Origin: Bacteroidales bacterium
GTDB taxonomy: Bacteria > Bacteroidota > Bacteroidia > Bacteroidales > UBA7960
Direction of reading: 5' to 3'
Length of the DNA: 42,069 bases
Assembly: GCA_007120085.1 (NCBI GenBank)
Contig: SKOK01000108.1
Coordinates: forward strand, 1 to 42,069
Shown: positions 7,964-17,806 of the stretch, piece by piece
Numbering within the stretch: the first letter of the stretch is position 1
Layout of the letters: every line of letters starts with the position of its first letter
The notes under the pieces: model-generated
Told to the model about the DNA's origin: nothing
Database searches by the model: none
What the model saw: the letters and a program-made list of their open reading frames with translations, nothing else
Position numbers and translations under genes: made by a program

Positions 7964-9256
7964 ATGACAAAGAAAACTTCCATCCAGGTGATTACCCTGG
8001 GATGCTCCAAGAACCTTGTGGATTCTGAGAAAATGCTTGGACAGTTGCCTCCCGGTCGCTTTCAGATTGTCCCTGAAGGCGAAGGGAATGCCCATGTCGT
8101 AATCATCAATACCTGTGGTTTTATACAAGACGCTAAGGAGGAAAGCATCGACACCATCCTGGAAACACTGGAAAAAAAGAAAAATGGCCTTGTTGGTGAG
8201 GTCCTGGTTACGGGGTGTTTGTCAGAGCGATACAGGGATGAATTAAGGAAAGAGATCCCTGAGGCAGATGCCTGGTTTGGGGTTAATCAGCCCGGCGACC
8301 TTTTTGCCTATCTTAAGGAGAAATACCTGGATGATAGCCCGCAGCGCCTGCTTACCACACCCTCTCACTATGCCTATCTGAAAATAGCTGAAGGCTGTGA
8401 CCGTACCTGTTCCTTTTGTGCAATCCCCATGATACGCGGTGCTTATCGTTCTCATACTGTAAATCAGCTTGTTGAAGAAGCACAGCTGCTGGCCGATAAA
8501 GGTGTTAAGGAGTTGATCCTGATTGCCCAGGATTTGACCTATTATGGCTATGACCTTACCGGCAAACCCATGCTCGGACAATTGCTGAAAGAGCTCGCCG
8601 ACATCTCCGGCATTGAATGGATCAGGCTCCACTATGCTTACCCGCACAATTTTCCCCAGGACGTGATCAACCTCATGGCATCCAATCCGAAAATATGCCG
8701 ATATCTCGACATCCCCTTGCAGCACATCAATGATGACATCTTGCGCTCGATGCGCCGGGGGCACGGCAAGGCCGGAACGCTGGCCTTCCTGGAAAAGATG
8801 CGCAGGGAGGTTCCTGGCCTTGCGTTGCGCACCACCCTCATGGTGGGATACCCCGGCGAAACCGATGATGTATTTAGTGAGCTGATGGACTTTGTGAAAG
8901 AGATGCGCTTCGACCGCCTGGGGGTATTTGCTTATTCTCCTGAAGAAGGTACCAGGGCTTATGATCTGGGCGACCCAATAAGCGAAAATGTAAAGCAGGA
9001 ACGGCTTGAAGCCATCATGGAACTACAATCGGGAATTTCGCTTCAGATCAATGAGAATAAGGTTGGACAGCAGTTTCGTGTCCTGGTTGATCGTGAGGAT
9101 GATGAATTTTTTGTGGCGCGAACCGAATATGACTCACCCGAAGTTGATAATGAGGTGCTGATCACCAAAGATAACCGGTTGTCCATTGGGCAATTTGCCC
9201 AGGTGGAAATAACGGCAGCCAGTGAATTCGATCTGTATGGTCGGGTTCTCCTTTAA
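7964..9256 (+). CDS. rimO: Ribosomal protein S12 methylthiotransferase RimO
   Basis: ITLGCSKNLVDSEKMLGQL; radical SAM CDRTCSFCAIPMIRG; C-terminal TRAM. Starts at ATG 7964 (ORF track starts at TTG). Confidence 0.95.
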   Translation: MTKKTSIQVITLGCSKNLVDSEKMLGQLPPGRFQIVPEGEGNAHVVIINTCGFIQDAKEESIDTILETLEKKKNGLVGEVLVTGCLSERYRDELRKEIPEADAWFGVNQPGDLFAYLKEKYLDDSPQRLLTTPSHYAYLKIAEGCDRTCSFCAIPMIRGAYRSHTVNQLVEEAQLLADKGVKELILIAQDLTYYGYDLTGKPMLGQLLKELADISGIEWIRLHYAYPHNFPQDVINLMASNPKICRYLDIPLQHINDDILRSMRRGHGKAGTLAFLEKMRREVPGLALRTTLMVGYPGETDDVFSELMDFVKEMRFDRLGVFAYSPEEGTRAYDLGDPISENVKQERLEAIMELQSGISLQINENKVGQQFRVLVDREDDEFFVARTEYDSPEVDNEVLITKDNRLSIGQFAQVEITAASEFDLYGRVLL

Positions 9257-11916
9257 TGGCTTTCCTGGCTCAGCAGCAGACTGTTAAATATCAGCTTGTT
9301 AGAGACTGGCGTTGACCCACGAAAGTTTGGCACAAATGAAAACAAAACGGCCTCACCTTTGCCTTTTCTGAGCCAGACAATGGCAGGCTGACGTTCCAGG
9401 AGTTCTTCTTTTTCAGCAAAACCGCTAAGCAGTAAATCCGTGTCTTCCGGAAACAGGCCAATGACGCGCCTGTCCATATCAAAAGTGGGTATGGAGGTTC
9501 CGAAAACGGGCGCATTCCTGTGGAAAACGCCAATTTCGGCTGGCATCCCATAAGTGACCGGGTGGTTCTCACGCAGATGGATCTTAAGAAATGAGCCAGG
9601 GCAGTCAAAACCAGCCCGCTGCAACCTTTGCGAAATGTCCTGTATCGGAAAACGGAAGTCCTGCTTGCCCTCACCCGGACTCATCAAGCCAAAGAACAGC
9701 TCGGTTGAGCGTCCCCAGGACACAAGTTTACCACCCTCTTCCATGAAATCGAGCACGTTCTGCCATCCTTCCTTGCCCATTCCTTCAATGTATTCTGGAT
9801 TGTAAAACGGCACAAAGACTTCGCCGCCGCGCGTACTGCGTCCCTGGATGATCTGGTCTTTGTTGCTGTCAGGAAACACAATTACATCGAAACGTTTTTT
9901 AAGATCAGCATTCTTGAAATCAGCAGGGTTTAGCACTGTAAAAGGAATGCCGTGGGTGTCGAACAGGAACCTTGTCCAGCCGGCATCCATGTCATGAAAG
10001 TTGGTTTCGCACAAAGCTATGCGAGGCAGACTTAAGCGTGTGAACGTAGCCTCAGGGATGTCTGTGATGAAGAGAGGAGGATCATAAAGCTGATTCAGAA
10101 TGTCTTGCAACACCTCCCTGTTCCTGTTGCGTATTTCAATAAAAAAGGAGCCAACAGGGAGCTCTTCACCTGCCGGGCCCGGGATGGTCTGCTGCAGGCG
10201 ATTCACCTCGATTCTCTGGTTCATGGCCAGGAAGGCAGCCTTGTAACTTTCATTTTTGTTTGATGTAAAAAAGACATGCGAAGCCTCTTCCGGCAAAACT
10301 ACGGGGCGCATGAGCGTTTCAGGCATAACGGGCGACATGGGGATTTCGCTTTCCGGTTTGAATGTATTGATCTCCATGCTATGTAAACCCCTGTGGAGAG
10401 GCAATGACCAGCTGGTGATGTCGTAAGGGCGAATGATCTCACCGCCCGGTGTGTATCTTCTCACCGGATAGCGCTGGTTTTCCATGACCTCCTTGATGAA
10501 GGCCCGGAAAGGTTGTGCAAGCGGAATGATGTAATCTCCCTTAAGTGCTTGACTTCCTTCCATTATGATGTCTTCATCAAGTTGAAAAAGCTGAATGCCG
10601 TGTCGGTCAAGCAGCAGGAGCAATGCTTTAAGCTCACTATTGTCGTGCTGTTGTGCAGGGAGTACGTAATAAAAAGGAGGTTGGGTTCTCCCTTTTTCAA
10701 TTTCTTTGCGGCACATCATGTTTCTGAAGCTGAGGATGTCGTCGCGGTGCAATGCAGCCGTTTTTACCAAGCTGTAAACAGATTCAAGTTCATACTGCAC
10801 GAGATCGGCCAGTCTCCACCAGCCACCCGGCCAGGGTGCCAGGAAGTTTATGCTTTTTTTGTACTCAGAGAGGCCCTTGCCCCAAACAGCAAGTTCGTTG
10901 GCTTCGATATAAACAGGTGTTGCAAGTTGTACGCTGGCAGCTTCAGTAAGGAGGCTGATCACGTTTTTCCAGGCACTGGTTTGTGTTGATCCCGGCCAGT
11001 AATCGTCAAAAAGATAGTGCTGGCTGATTCCTTTGAGGCCTGCGGCTGTCATGTCACGCGCCATATTGGATCCAAATACCCATGTCCAGTTCCACACCAG
11101 TTCATCAATGTTCTGCGCAATGGGATCGTGGTTTGGTGGCACAAAGTATCGCGGCCCGGTACCTCCCATCTGGTGCTTTTCAACAAGCACGTGAGGAAAC
11201 CAGTCGCGGTTGTAAATGTCTGCAACGGCTTGGTTGTCAGTTTGTGTAAGTGTAACGAAATCGCGGTTGATGTTATGTCCGACATATTTATGATACACAC
11301 CCGGAAGGGAACTCCCTTCAAAAGGAGTGCCGGTGTACTTGTTATAATGCTCAACGATCATGTTCATTCCGTCGGGGTTATGGCTCGGTACCATCATAAA
11401 CACAACATCATCCAGGTATTCAGGCTTGCTACCGGTACCTGTGATGAGGTTGTAAGCCATCAGCGGTGCAGCCTGTGAGGGCGAAACTTCCGTTGAATGC
11501 ATCGACAGGGTAACCAGTACAAACACTTTTCCTTCAGCTTTCAAGGCTTCCAGCTCTTCTTCCGGAATGTTGCCGTCAAGAGCGAGGCGCCGATTGATCT
11601 CACGCAGCCTGTCAAGATTAGCAATGTTCTGTGCGGCAGAAACAAAGGCTATGTACATCGGTTTCCCCATAGGGGATTCGCCGTGTTCAATGATTTTTAG
11701 CATGTCCGATTCGCCATCCAGCAGGTTGAGGTAGTCAATCAATGGCTCGTATTTAAAAAGCTTGCGGTCTTCGCCTGGCATGAAACCGAAAAAGTCTTGC
11801 GGGTGGGTGAGTTCGGTATTATCTATGGCTTTCCCTTGCGCAGATAAAGCAACCAGGAAGGATAGCAATACAGTAATCAGCGTATTTCTCATTGTTTTGA
11901 CGTATTGGTTTATCAT
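9253..11916 (-). CDS. M14-family zinc carboxypeptidase, secreted
   Basis: Signal peptide (MRNTLITVLLSFLVALSAQGKA), zinc motif HSTE, VPSHNPDGMN, GHNINRDF. Confidence 0.85.
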   Translation of the reverse strand: MINQYVKTMRNTLITVLLSFLVALSAQGKAIDNTELTHPQDFFGFMPGEDRKLFKYEPLIDYLNLLDGESDMLKIIEHGESPMGKPMYIAFVSAAQNIANLDRLREINRRLALDGNIPEEELEALKAEGKVFVLVTLSMHSTEVSPSQAAPLMAYNLITGTGSKPEYLDDVVFMMVPSHNPDGMNMIVEHYNKYTGTPFEGSSLPGVYHKYVGHNINRDFVTLTQTDNQAVADIYNRDWFPHVLVEKHQMGGTGPRYFVPPNHDPIAQNIDELVWNWTWVFGSNMARDMTAAGLKGISQHYLFDDYWPGSTQTSAWKNVISLLTEAASVQLATPVYIEANELAVWGKGLSEYKKSINFLAPWPGGWWRLADLVQYELESVYSLVKTAALHRDDILSFRNMMCRKEIEKGRTQPPFYYVLPAQQHDNSELKALLLLLDRHGIQLFQLDEDIIMEGSQALKGDYIIPLAQPFRAFIKEVMENQRYPVRRYTPGGEIIRPYDITSWSLPLHRGLHSMEINTFKPESEIPMSPVMPETLMRPVVLPEEASHVFFTSNKNESYKAAFLAMNQRIEVNRLQQTIPGPAGEELPVGSFFIEIRNRNREVLQDILNQLYDPPLFITDIPEATFTRLSLPRIALCETNFHDMDAGWTRFLFDTHGIPFTVLNPADFKNADLKKRFDVIVFPDSNKDQIIQGRSTRGGEVFVPFYNPEYIEGMGKEGWQNVLDFMEEGGKLVSWGRSTELFFGLMSPGEGKQDFRFPIQDISQRLQRAGFDCPGSFLKIHLRENHPVTYGMPAEIGVFHRNAPVFGTSIPTFDMDRRVIGLFPEDTDLLLSGFAEKEELLERQPAIVWLRKGKGEAVLFSFVPNFRGSTPVSNKLIFNSLLLSQESH

Positions 11917-13322
11917 AGGTTCATAATGGTTTTATACCCTGACTCCAGGATATGCAAGGCTTCTTCTTTCGTAGCACCTTCGGCGTATGTCCTGAGCACG
12001 GGTTCAGTGCCCGATGGACGTATCATCAGCCACTGGCTGTCGCTAAAGTAATATTTAAAGCCGTCCAGGGTTTCGGTTTTCCTGACTTCGTAGTCACCGA
12101 AACGCTTGTAGGCATTGTTGTTGCAGTTCTTAACGATTCTCTCCTTATCTTCTTGTGAGATTTTGAGGTCGGCACGTTCGAAGGCAAATGCACCAGTGAT
12201 TGCATAAATTTCCTCTATCAGTTCGGTAAGAGACTTGCCGGTTTTGACCATAGCCTCCCAGATGAGCAGACCATTGTAAATGCCGTCGCGTTCGGGAAGC
12301 TGCCCGATAACGGCAATTCCGCCTGATTCTTCACCACCTACGAGTACCCTCTCTTCAAGCATGATCCCACAGATGTGCTTGAACCCGATCTTTACAAATT
12401 GAAGCGGGATGCCGTAAGCCTCGCAAAGCTTTTTAATCTTTACGGATGAAGAGAATCCGACAACGGCTTTCCCTTTAATATTCTTATAATGATGAAGGTA
12501 ATGAATAAGCAGCAATATGACATGGTGTGAGTCAATATATTGCCCCCTGCTGTCCATCAGTGCAGTGCGATCGGCATCACCGTCAACGGCCAGGCCACAG
12601 TCGATGTTTCCGCTGGCCTTTATGGTTTCGCTGAATGCTTTTAGGTTTCTGGCAAGGGGTTCAGGTGGAATGCCGTCAAAAAGCGGTTGGCGTTCACAAT
12701 GCAAAAGCGTAATGTCAGGGAATAGCCGGCGCATCACAGCCTGGCCTGAACCATACATGGCATCAAAGGCAAACCGCCATTTGGAACTGCGAATTTCTTC
12801 AAGGTCAAATTGCTCTTCGATATATTTGGCATACATCCCTTCCAGGTCAATATGTTCGAGCAGTCCTTGATGCTCCATGTCAGCCAGACTTATCTTGTCC
12901 AGGTCATCTTCAAGTCCATCAGGAATAAGCGCTTCAACTTCCAGCACCTGCTCTTCCAGCAGTGGCCCGCCATAGTTGCCTTTTAGTTTATAACCATTGT
13001 AAAGTGGTGGGTTGTGGCTGGCGGTAATAAAAACACCGAGGGCACATTGATGGTTTTTTGTGCCCATGGATATCATGGGTGCAGTTACAAAAGTGCTGGC
13101 CAGATAAACTTTGATTCCGTGTTTGGTTAGCACCCTGGCAACCGTTTCGACGAATAACTCGCCACCAAACCTGCAGTCGTGGCCCAGCATGATGGCTGGC
13201 TTTTCCTGCTTTTGCTTTGCCCAAAGTGCCGTGCCTGTTGAAATGCGGGCCACATTGTTTACGGTGAATTCTTTTGCAATGATGGCACGCCATCCATCGG
13301 TTCCAAATTTGATTTTAGTCAT
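11913..13322 (-). CDS. Phosphoglucomutase/phosphomannomutase family protein
   Basis: TASHNPPLYNGYK phosphoserine loop, DGDADR metal loop, RPSGTEP phosphate loop. Confidence 0.93.
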   Translation of the reverse strand: MTKIKFGTDGWRAIIAKEFTVNNVARISTGTALWAKQKQEKPAIMLGHDCRFGGELFVETVARVLTKHGIKVYLASTFVTAPMISMGTKNHQCALGVFITASHNPPLYNGYKLKGNYGGPLLEEQVLEVEALIPDGLEDDLDKISLADMEHQGLLEHIDLEGMYAKYIEEQFDLEEIRSSKWRFAFDAMYGSGQAVMRRLFPDITLLHCERQPLFDGIPPEPLARNLKAFSETIKASGNIDCGLAVDGDADRTALMDSRGQYIDSHHVILLLIHYLHHYKNIKGKAVVGFSSSVKIKKLCEAYGIPLQFVKIGFKHICGIMLEERVLVGGEESGGIAVIGQLPERDGIYNGLLIWEAMVKTGKSLTELIEEIYAITGAFAFERADLKISQEDKERIVKNCNNNAYKRFGDYEVRKTETLDGFKYYFSDSQWLMIRPSGTEPVLRTYAEGATKEEALHILESGYKTIMNL

Positions 13323-13381
13323 GAATAAGGGTTTAGGATTGGATGATGAATTATAACTTGTGAAGGAGGGCTCAAAGCAGG

Positions 13382-14431
13382 TTATCTGAAAATTCTCATT
13401 TCATTTAGTTTTTGCTGGTATGTTCTTGCATTTCTCAAGTGCTCCCTGTGGGTTCGGGCAAAAACATGATAGCCGTTGAATTCTGGACTTGCGCTAAAAA
13501 ACAGGTAGCTATGTGTTTCGTAGTTTAATACAGCATCAATGGCAGTTGGTTCAGGCAGGTTGATCGGGCCGGGCGGCAAGCCTGCATGCAGGTATGTGTT
13601 GTAGGGTGATTGTGTGTCGAGCTGGTCATTCAAAAGGCGGGTAATGCTAAAGTCACCAATTGCATAAATTACTGTTGGACAAGCCTGCAGCGGCATGTTC
13701 CTGGACAGGCGGTTAATGTAAACTCCTGCTATGCGTGGCATTTCATCCATCTTATTGGTTTCACTTTGAACGATGGATGCCAGTATGCCAACCTCTTCAG
13801 GTGTCAGCCCGATTTGTTGTGCCCGCTCACGACGTGTGGCATTCCAGAATGCATCAAACTCTCTTTGCATACGAGCTACAAGCTGTCCCGGACTTATCGT
13901 CCAGTAAACTTCATAGGTATTTGGGATGAATAGCAGCTTGATGTTTGGTGTGTTTAGACCCGATTCACGAATGACCCCTTCACTTCTAATATGATGCAAA
14001 ATTGCCGTGGAGTCCATCTCCAGCTGTCTGGCAATGCTGCCTGCCAGGTCTTCTTCTGTCCGAATATTTGTAAATGTAAGTCTTACCGGGTCCTGTTCGC
14101 CTGACCTTAGCAGGTTTATCAACTCATTATTGCTCATCTGGTTGCGGATGAGGTAACGGCCGGGCATCACGCGGTTAGGATAATTCTTACGCTGTGCCAG
14201 CCGGTCAAAGCTGTTAAGGTTTTTGACAATTTCCTCCTTTTTCAGCAGTTCCAGCACCTCCGCATAACTGCTATCTCTGGTTATGTAAAAGTGCATACTT
14301 TCACGATCAGCAAGCTGCACATTTGGTGCAAAAATAATTTTATATGCAACTGCGGCGACGATCATTCCGGCTAATACTGCCACGATCAGTGCAGAAAACA
14401 ATAAAACATATGTTTTTCTTAACTTTCGCAT
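13382..14431 (-). CDS. mltG: Endolytic transglycosylase MltG
   Basis: LASIVQSETNKMDEMPRIAGVYINRL and SPYNTYLHAGLPPGPINLP; N-terminal TM. Confidence 0.93.
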   Translation of the reverse strand: MRKLRKTYVLLFSALIVAVLAGMIVAAVAYKIIFAPNVQLADRESMHFYITRDSSYAEVLELLKKEEIVKNLNSFDRLAQRKNYPNRVMPGRYLIRNQMSNNELINLLRSGEQDPVRLTFTNIRTEEDLAGSIARQLEMDSTAILHHIRSEGVIRESGLNTPNIKLLFIPNTYEVYWTISPGQLVARMQREFDAFWNATRRERAQQIGLTPEEVGILASIVQSETNKMDEMPRIAGVYINRLSRNMPLQACPTVIYAIGDFSITRLLNDQLDTQSPYNTYLHAGLPPGPINLPEPTAIDAVLNYETHSYLFFSASPEFNGYHVFARTHREHLRNARTYQQKLNEMRIFR

Positions 14432-14441
14432 TATGAAGTCA

Positions 14442-14963
14442 TTATGATAACAGCAGTTGCATGAAATACTCGTCTTTCCATTGTTTTTGGTGAAGCCTCC
14501 AGCTTTTGCGTGTACCGGTTAATTCAAACCCTTTGTTTTTGAAAAGCCTTACGCTATGATGGTTGTCAATACCCACACCGCAATGCAACTGTTTTAAATT
14601 CAGCACCTTGTCGGCATAACTGATGATTACGTCAAGTGCCTCCGATCCATATCCTTTGTTTCGTGAATCGGGCCCAAGAATGATGCCTATTGCAGCACGC
14701 TGGTGATGGGGATCAAAGTCGAAAAGGTCAATGATTCCAATTTGTTTTTCATTCTCGTCAACGATAACCAGACGCAGTTGCTTGTCTTCATAAATGTTGT
14801 TCTGTGCATTCAGAATGTATTGCTCAAGAAAAAACCGGGAGTGAGGATTGAGGTTGTTGGACGTATGCCAGTTTTCGGTATCGTTTTCCCATTCATACAA
14901 GACACCCAGGTCATCAATTTCAATTGGCCTGAGCTTTACGCGTTTTCCTTTTAGAAGTGTCAT
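14442..14963 (-). CDS. GNAT family N-acetyltransferase
   Basis: LKGKRVKLRPIEIDDL...AAIGIILGPDSRNKGYGSEALDVIISYA...NHHSVRLFKNKGFELTG. Confidence 0.9.
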   Translation of the reverse strand: MTLLKGKRVKLRPIEIDDLGVLYEWENDTENWHTSNNLNPHSRFFLEQYILNAQNNIYEDKQLRLVIVDENEKQIGIIDLFDFDPHHQRAAIGIILGPDSRNKGYGSEALDVIISYADKVLNLKQLHCGVGIDNHHSVRLFKNKGFELTGTRKSWRLHQKQWKDEYFMQLLLS

Positions 14964-14981
14964 GTGTTTATATTTTGGAGT

Positions 14982-14999
14982 GACAGGTCAAGCCCTGTC
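14982..14999. repeat. Mini-hairpin GACAGG-TCAAGC-CCTGTC, copy 1
   Basis: Perfect 6-bp stem, 6-nt loop; 20-bp exact direct repeat ACAGGTCAAGCCCTGTCGTT with copy 2 at 31-bp spacing. Confidence 0.9.
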
Positions 15000-15012
15000 G
15001 TTGCATTTGGGT

Positions 15013-15030
15013 TACAGGTCAAGCCCTGTC
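15013..15030. repeat. Mini-hairpin TACAGG-TCAAGC-CCTGTC, copy 2
   Basis: 5-bp core stem ACAGG/CCTGT, same loop TCAAGC; exact 20-bp repeat with copy 1. Confidence 0.9.
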
Positions 15031-15079
15031 GTTACGATGGTTTTTTGGGCTTGCATCCTGACTATCTGAAACGAGATTA

Positions 15080-15901
15080 TCAAAGTTTAATACTTCCTTC
15101 AAAAACAAGCTGAGCCGGACCATGCAGCCAGACATTGGTGAAAGCACGTTTTGTTTCCGTTGGGGCATCGAACGAAACGTCGAGACCTCCTCCATTTGTG
15201 TTGATGCGATAATGTGTAATTGATTTGTTGTTATTGTACATCCATGCAGAGATGGCTGCTGCCGTGGCTCCTGTTCCGCAAGAAAGCGTTTCGCGTTCGA
15301 CGCCTCGTTCGTATGTCCTGACAGCTATTGTTTGCTTGTCAAGTATTTTGACAAAATTTACATTGATGCCATCGACTTTCCACGGCGGGGAGTTTCTGAT
15401 TTCCCTGCCTGCCTCGATTACATCAATTTTCCATAGATGTTCGTTAAAGATGATCAGATGCGGTGAACCAGTGTCGATGAAGAATTCACCAGGGTTAAGC
15501 GTTTTGGGAGCAGCAACATCATTCAGTTGCACAGAAACTTCATATTTATTTTTGCTGATGTCGGTTATCACGGCCTTATGCAATCCGTCAACGGCCTTGA
15601 AAGTGGTTTTTGTTTCCTTTATGATTCCTGTCTGATGGGCAAAAGCCACAATTGACCTGCTGCCATTGCCACAAAGGCTGCCTTCCTTGCCATCTGCATT
15701 GTAATACTCCATCCGAAAATCAGCATTTCGTTCAGGCTGGAGAATAATCATGCCGTCAGCACCAATGCCATATTGCCGGTGGCAAATACCTGCAATGACT
15801 GCCTGTTTCAGAAAGCCCTCGAACTTGAACTTTCGGCGCCGGTTGTCAATGATAACAAAATCGTTACCACTACCGTGGTATTTATAAAATGGTAAAATCA
15901 T
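15080..15901 (-). CDS. dapF: Diaminopimelate epimerase
   Basis: YHGSGNDFVIIDNR, GSLCGNGSRS, YERGVERETLSCGTGATA. Confidence 0.96.
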   Translation of the reverse strand: MILPFYKYHGSGNDFVIIDNRRRKFKFEGFLKQAVIAGICHRQYGIGADGMIILQPERNADFRMEYYNADGKEGSLCGNGSRSIVAFAHQTGIIKETKTTFKAVDGLHKAVITDISKNKYEVSVQLNDVAAPKTLNPGEFFIDTGSPHLIIFNEHLWKIDVIEAGREIRNSPPWKVDGINVNFVKILDKQTIAVRTYERGVERETLSCGTGATAAAISAWMYNNNKSITHYRINTNGGGLDVSFDAPTETKRAFTNVWLHGPAQLVFEGSIKL

Positions 15902-15974
15902 CTGTCAAATATACATCAGAATTTTCAAATGAATGATATGCGAATAAAATTCTCCATGAAATTTTGCGGGTTGC

Positions 15975-16019
15975 CATGCTGAACCCTGATGTTTTAGTTT
16001 TTATTAAGAATTCAGCATG
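15975..16019. promoter_or_regulatory. 9-bp inverted repeat CATGCTGAA ... TTCAGCATG (27-nt spacer) in the dapF/degP divergent region
   Basis: Perfect 9-bp arms read at 15975-15983 and 16011-16019. Confidence 0.5.
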
Positions 16020-16065
16020 TTGTCAGGCATATTTATTGCTAACGGTCAATATGAATCAATTCAAG

Positions 16066-16078
16066 TGACAAAATGTCA
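16066..16078. promoter_or_regulatory. Candidate operator TGACA-AAA-TGTCA upstream of degP
   Basis: Perfect 5-bp palindrome with 3-nt spacer, 68 bp upstream of the degP ATG. Confidence 0.4.
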
Positions 16079-16145
16079 ACATTTTTGCAGGTTTTAGAAC
16101 AAAATGTAATTATAGTTGTTATAAACTTGATAAAATAAATATATT

Positions 16146-17639
16146 ATGAAAAAGTTTATTGGTCTGTTTTTTGTTGCTGTATTGGGTGGCGTTGTGGCTT
16201 TGAGTGTTAACACATTCATTCATGGCGCCCAGGATGAAGTTGTTGTATCTCATACCATCCCATATCGCCCTCTGGGTGTGCCTGTACATATGACTGGCCA
16301 GCGAGGTGAAGTTTTATCGTCTGTGCCCGACTTTACTGTGGTTGCGGAGCATACCATTGATGCTGTAGTGCACATTCGGGCCGAGTTTAACCGACGTGGT
16401 TCCCAACCAGATGATTTTTTCGGACAGGGTGACATTTTTGATTTTTTCTTTGGCCCGCGGGGACGGCGTCCAGCACCCGAACGTCAACCCATCGTGGGAT
16501 CTGGTAGTGGTGTGATTGTTACAGAGGATGGTTACGTGCTTACCAACAACCACGTCATTGATAATGCCAGGCTCATAGAAGTCACTTTAAATGACAGCCG
16601 TGTTTATGAGGCTTACCTTGTTGGAAGTGACCCCACTACTGATCTTGCCCTTCTCAAAATAGAAGAAAAGGCTTTGCCTTACCTGGTTTTTGGTGATTCT
16701 GATGCTCTACGCGTAGGGGAGTGGGTGCTTGCCATCGGCAACCCCTTCAACCTTGCTTCAACGGTAACATCTGGTATCGTTAGCGCTAAAGGCAGGAATA
16801 TCAACATATTGTCTGAAGAGATGGCCATTGAGTCATTTATTCAGACAGACGCAGCCGTCAACCGTGGCAACAGTGGGGGTGCGCTGGTTAATACGCGTGG
16901 CGAACTTGTAGGCATTAATACGGCCATCGCATCCACAACGGGCACTTTTGCAGGCTATTCCTTTGCCGTGCCATCCAGCATTGCGTTAAAAGTGATGGAG
17001 GATTTGCTTGAATATGGTGAGGTGCAGCGTGGATTGCTGGGTGTAACCATTTCGCCTCTGACAAGCAGAAGAGCAGACGAGCTTGGTTTGGGCATCATCC
17101 AGGGTGCCTATGTGGAAGCTGTTGGCGAAGGCAGTGCCGGCGACCTTGCCGGGCTTAAACCCGGTGATGTCATTACGGCCATCAATGAAACAGCAGTCAG
17201 GAATCCTTCAGAGCTTATTGAGGCAGTTGGCCGCAAACGTCCCGGCGACCAGATACGCGTTGCCTATTATCGAAATGGAAGGGAAGGGGTCACGACGGCT
17301 ACCCTGAAAAATATTTATGGTGAAGTCGCTGCAGTTACGCGTGATTCTCGTGATTCCCGTGATATCTCTGAAATGCTTGGTGCCCGCTTTGAGCCGCTGA
17401 CAGAAGAGGATATGGGTTCGCTGAACATTGAACATGGCGTCAAGGTAGTAAACCTCTCAAGAGGTGCATTGAGCAATGCCGGCATTCGCAATGGATTTGT
17501 GATCACACACATTGATAACCAGCCCGTAAGCTCGCCATCTGAATTGAGGGAAATGCTGCAGGGAAGGACTGGCGGCGTATTGATCGAAGGGGTTTATCCC
17601 GGAGGCCGTCGAGCCTACTACGGTGTAGGCCTTGGCTAA
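16146..17639 (+). CDS. degP: Do-family periplasmic serine endopeptidase (DegP/HtrA) with two PDZ domains
   Basis: GVIVTEDGYVLTNNHVID, TDLALLKI, NRGNSGGALVN catalytic motifs; two C-terminal PDZ domains. Confidence 0.94.
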   Translation: MKKFIGLFFVAVLGGVVALSVNTFIHGAQDEVVVSHTIPYRPLGVPVHMTGQRGEVLSSVPDFTVVAEHTIDAVVHIRAEFNRRGSQPDDFFGQGDIFDFFFGPRGRRPAPERQPIVGSGSGVIVTEDGYVLTNNHVIDNARLIEVTLNDSRVYEAYLVGSDPTTDLALLKIEEKALPYLVFGDSDALRVGEWVLAIGNPFNLASTVTSGIVSAKGRNINILSEEMAIESFIQTDAAVNRGNSGGALVNTRGELVGINTAIASTTGTFAGYSFAVPSSIALKVMEDLLEYGEVQRGLLGVTISPLTSRRADELGLGIIQGAYVEAVGEGSAGDLAGLKPGDVITAINETAVRNPSELIEAVGRKRPGDQIRVAYYRNGREGVTTATLKNIYGEVAAVTRDSRDSRDISEMLGARFEPLTEEDMGSLNIEHGVKVVNLSRGALSNAGIRNGFVITHIDNQPVSSPSELREMLQGRTGGVLIEGVYPGGRRAYYGVGLG

Positions 17640-17732
17640 TGCCAATTATGATTTGAAATACAGGCAGTACGCAACCTGAAATGGCTCAAAATTAGTGAGA
17701 AGACAAGGCTTGTTTATTCAGAATTTTTTTCG

Positions 17733-17740
17733 TACCTTTG
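17733..17740 (+). promoter_or_regulatory. Candidate -7 box TACCTTTG for rpoD
   Basis: TAnnTTTG match with TTG (17710-17712) about 20 bp upstream. Confidence 0.55.
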
Positions 17741-17806
17741 GGGGCTTTTTAAAACGGTTTTGGTTTAAATATTTCCCCTTCATTATCAAAACATTATATT
17801 TTTAAT

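Noticed and set aside
15906-15913. CAAATATA as a dapF promoter -7 box
   Set aside because: Matches TAnnTTTG on minus but lies only ~5 nt from the start codon and lacks a -33 element at proper spacing.
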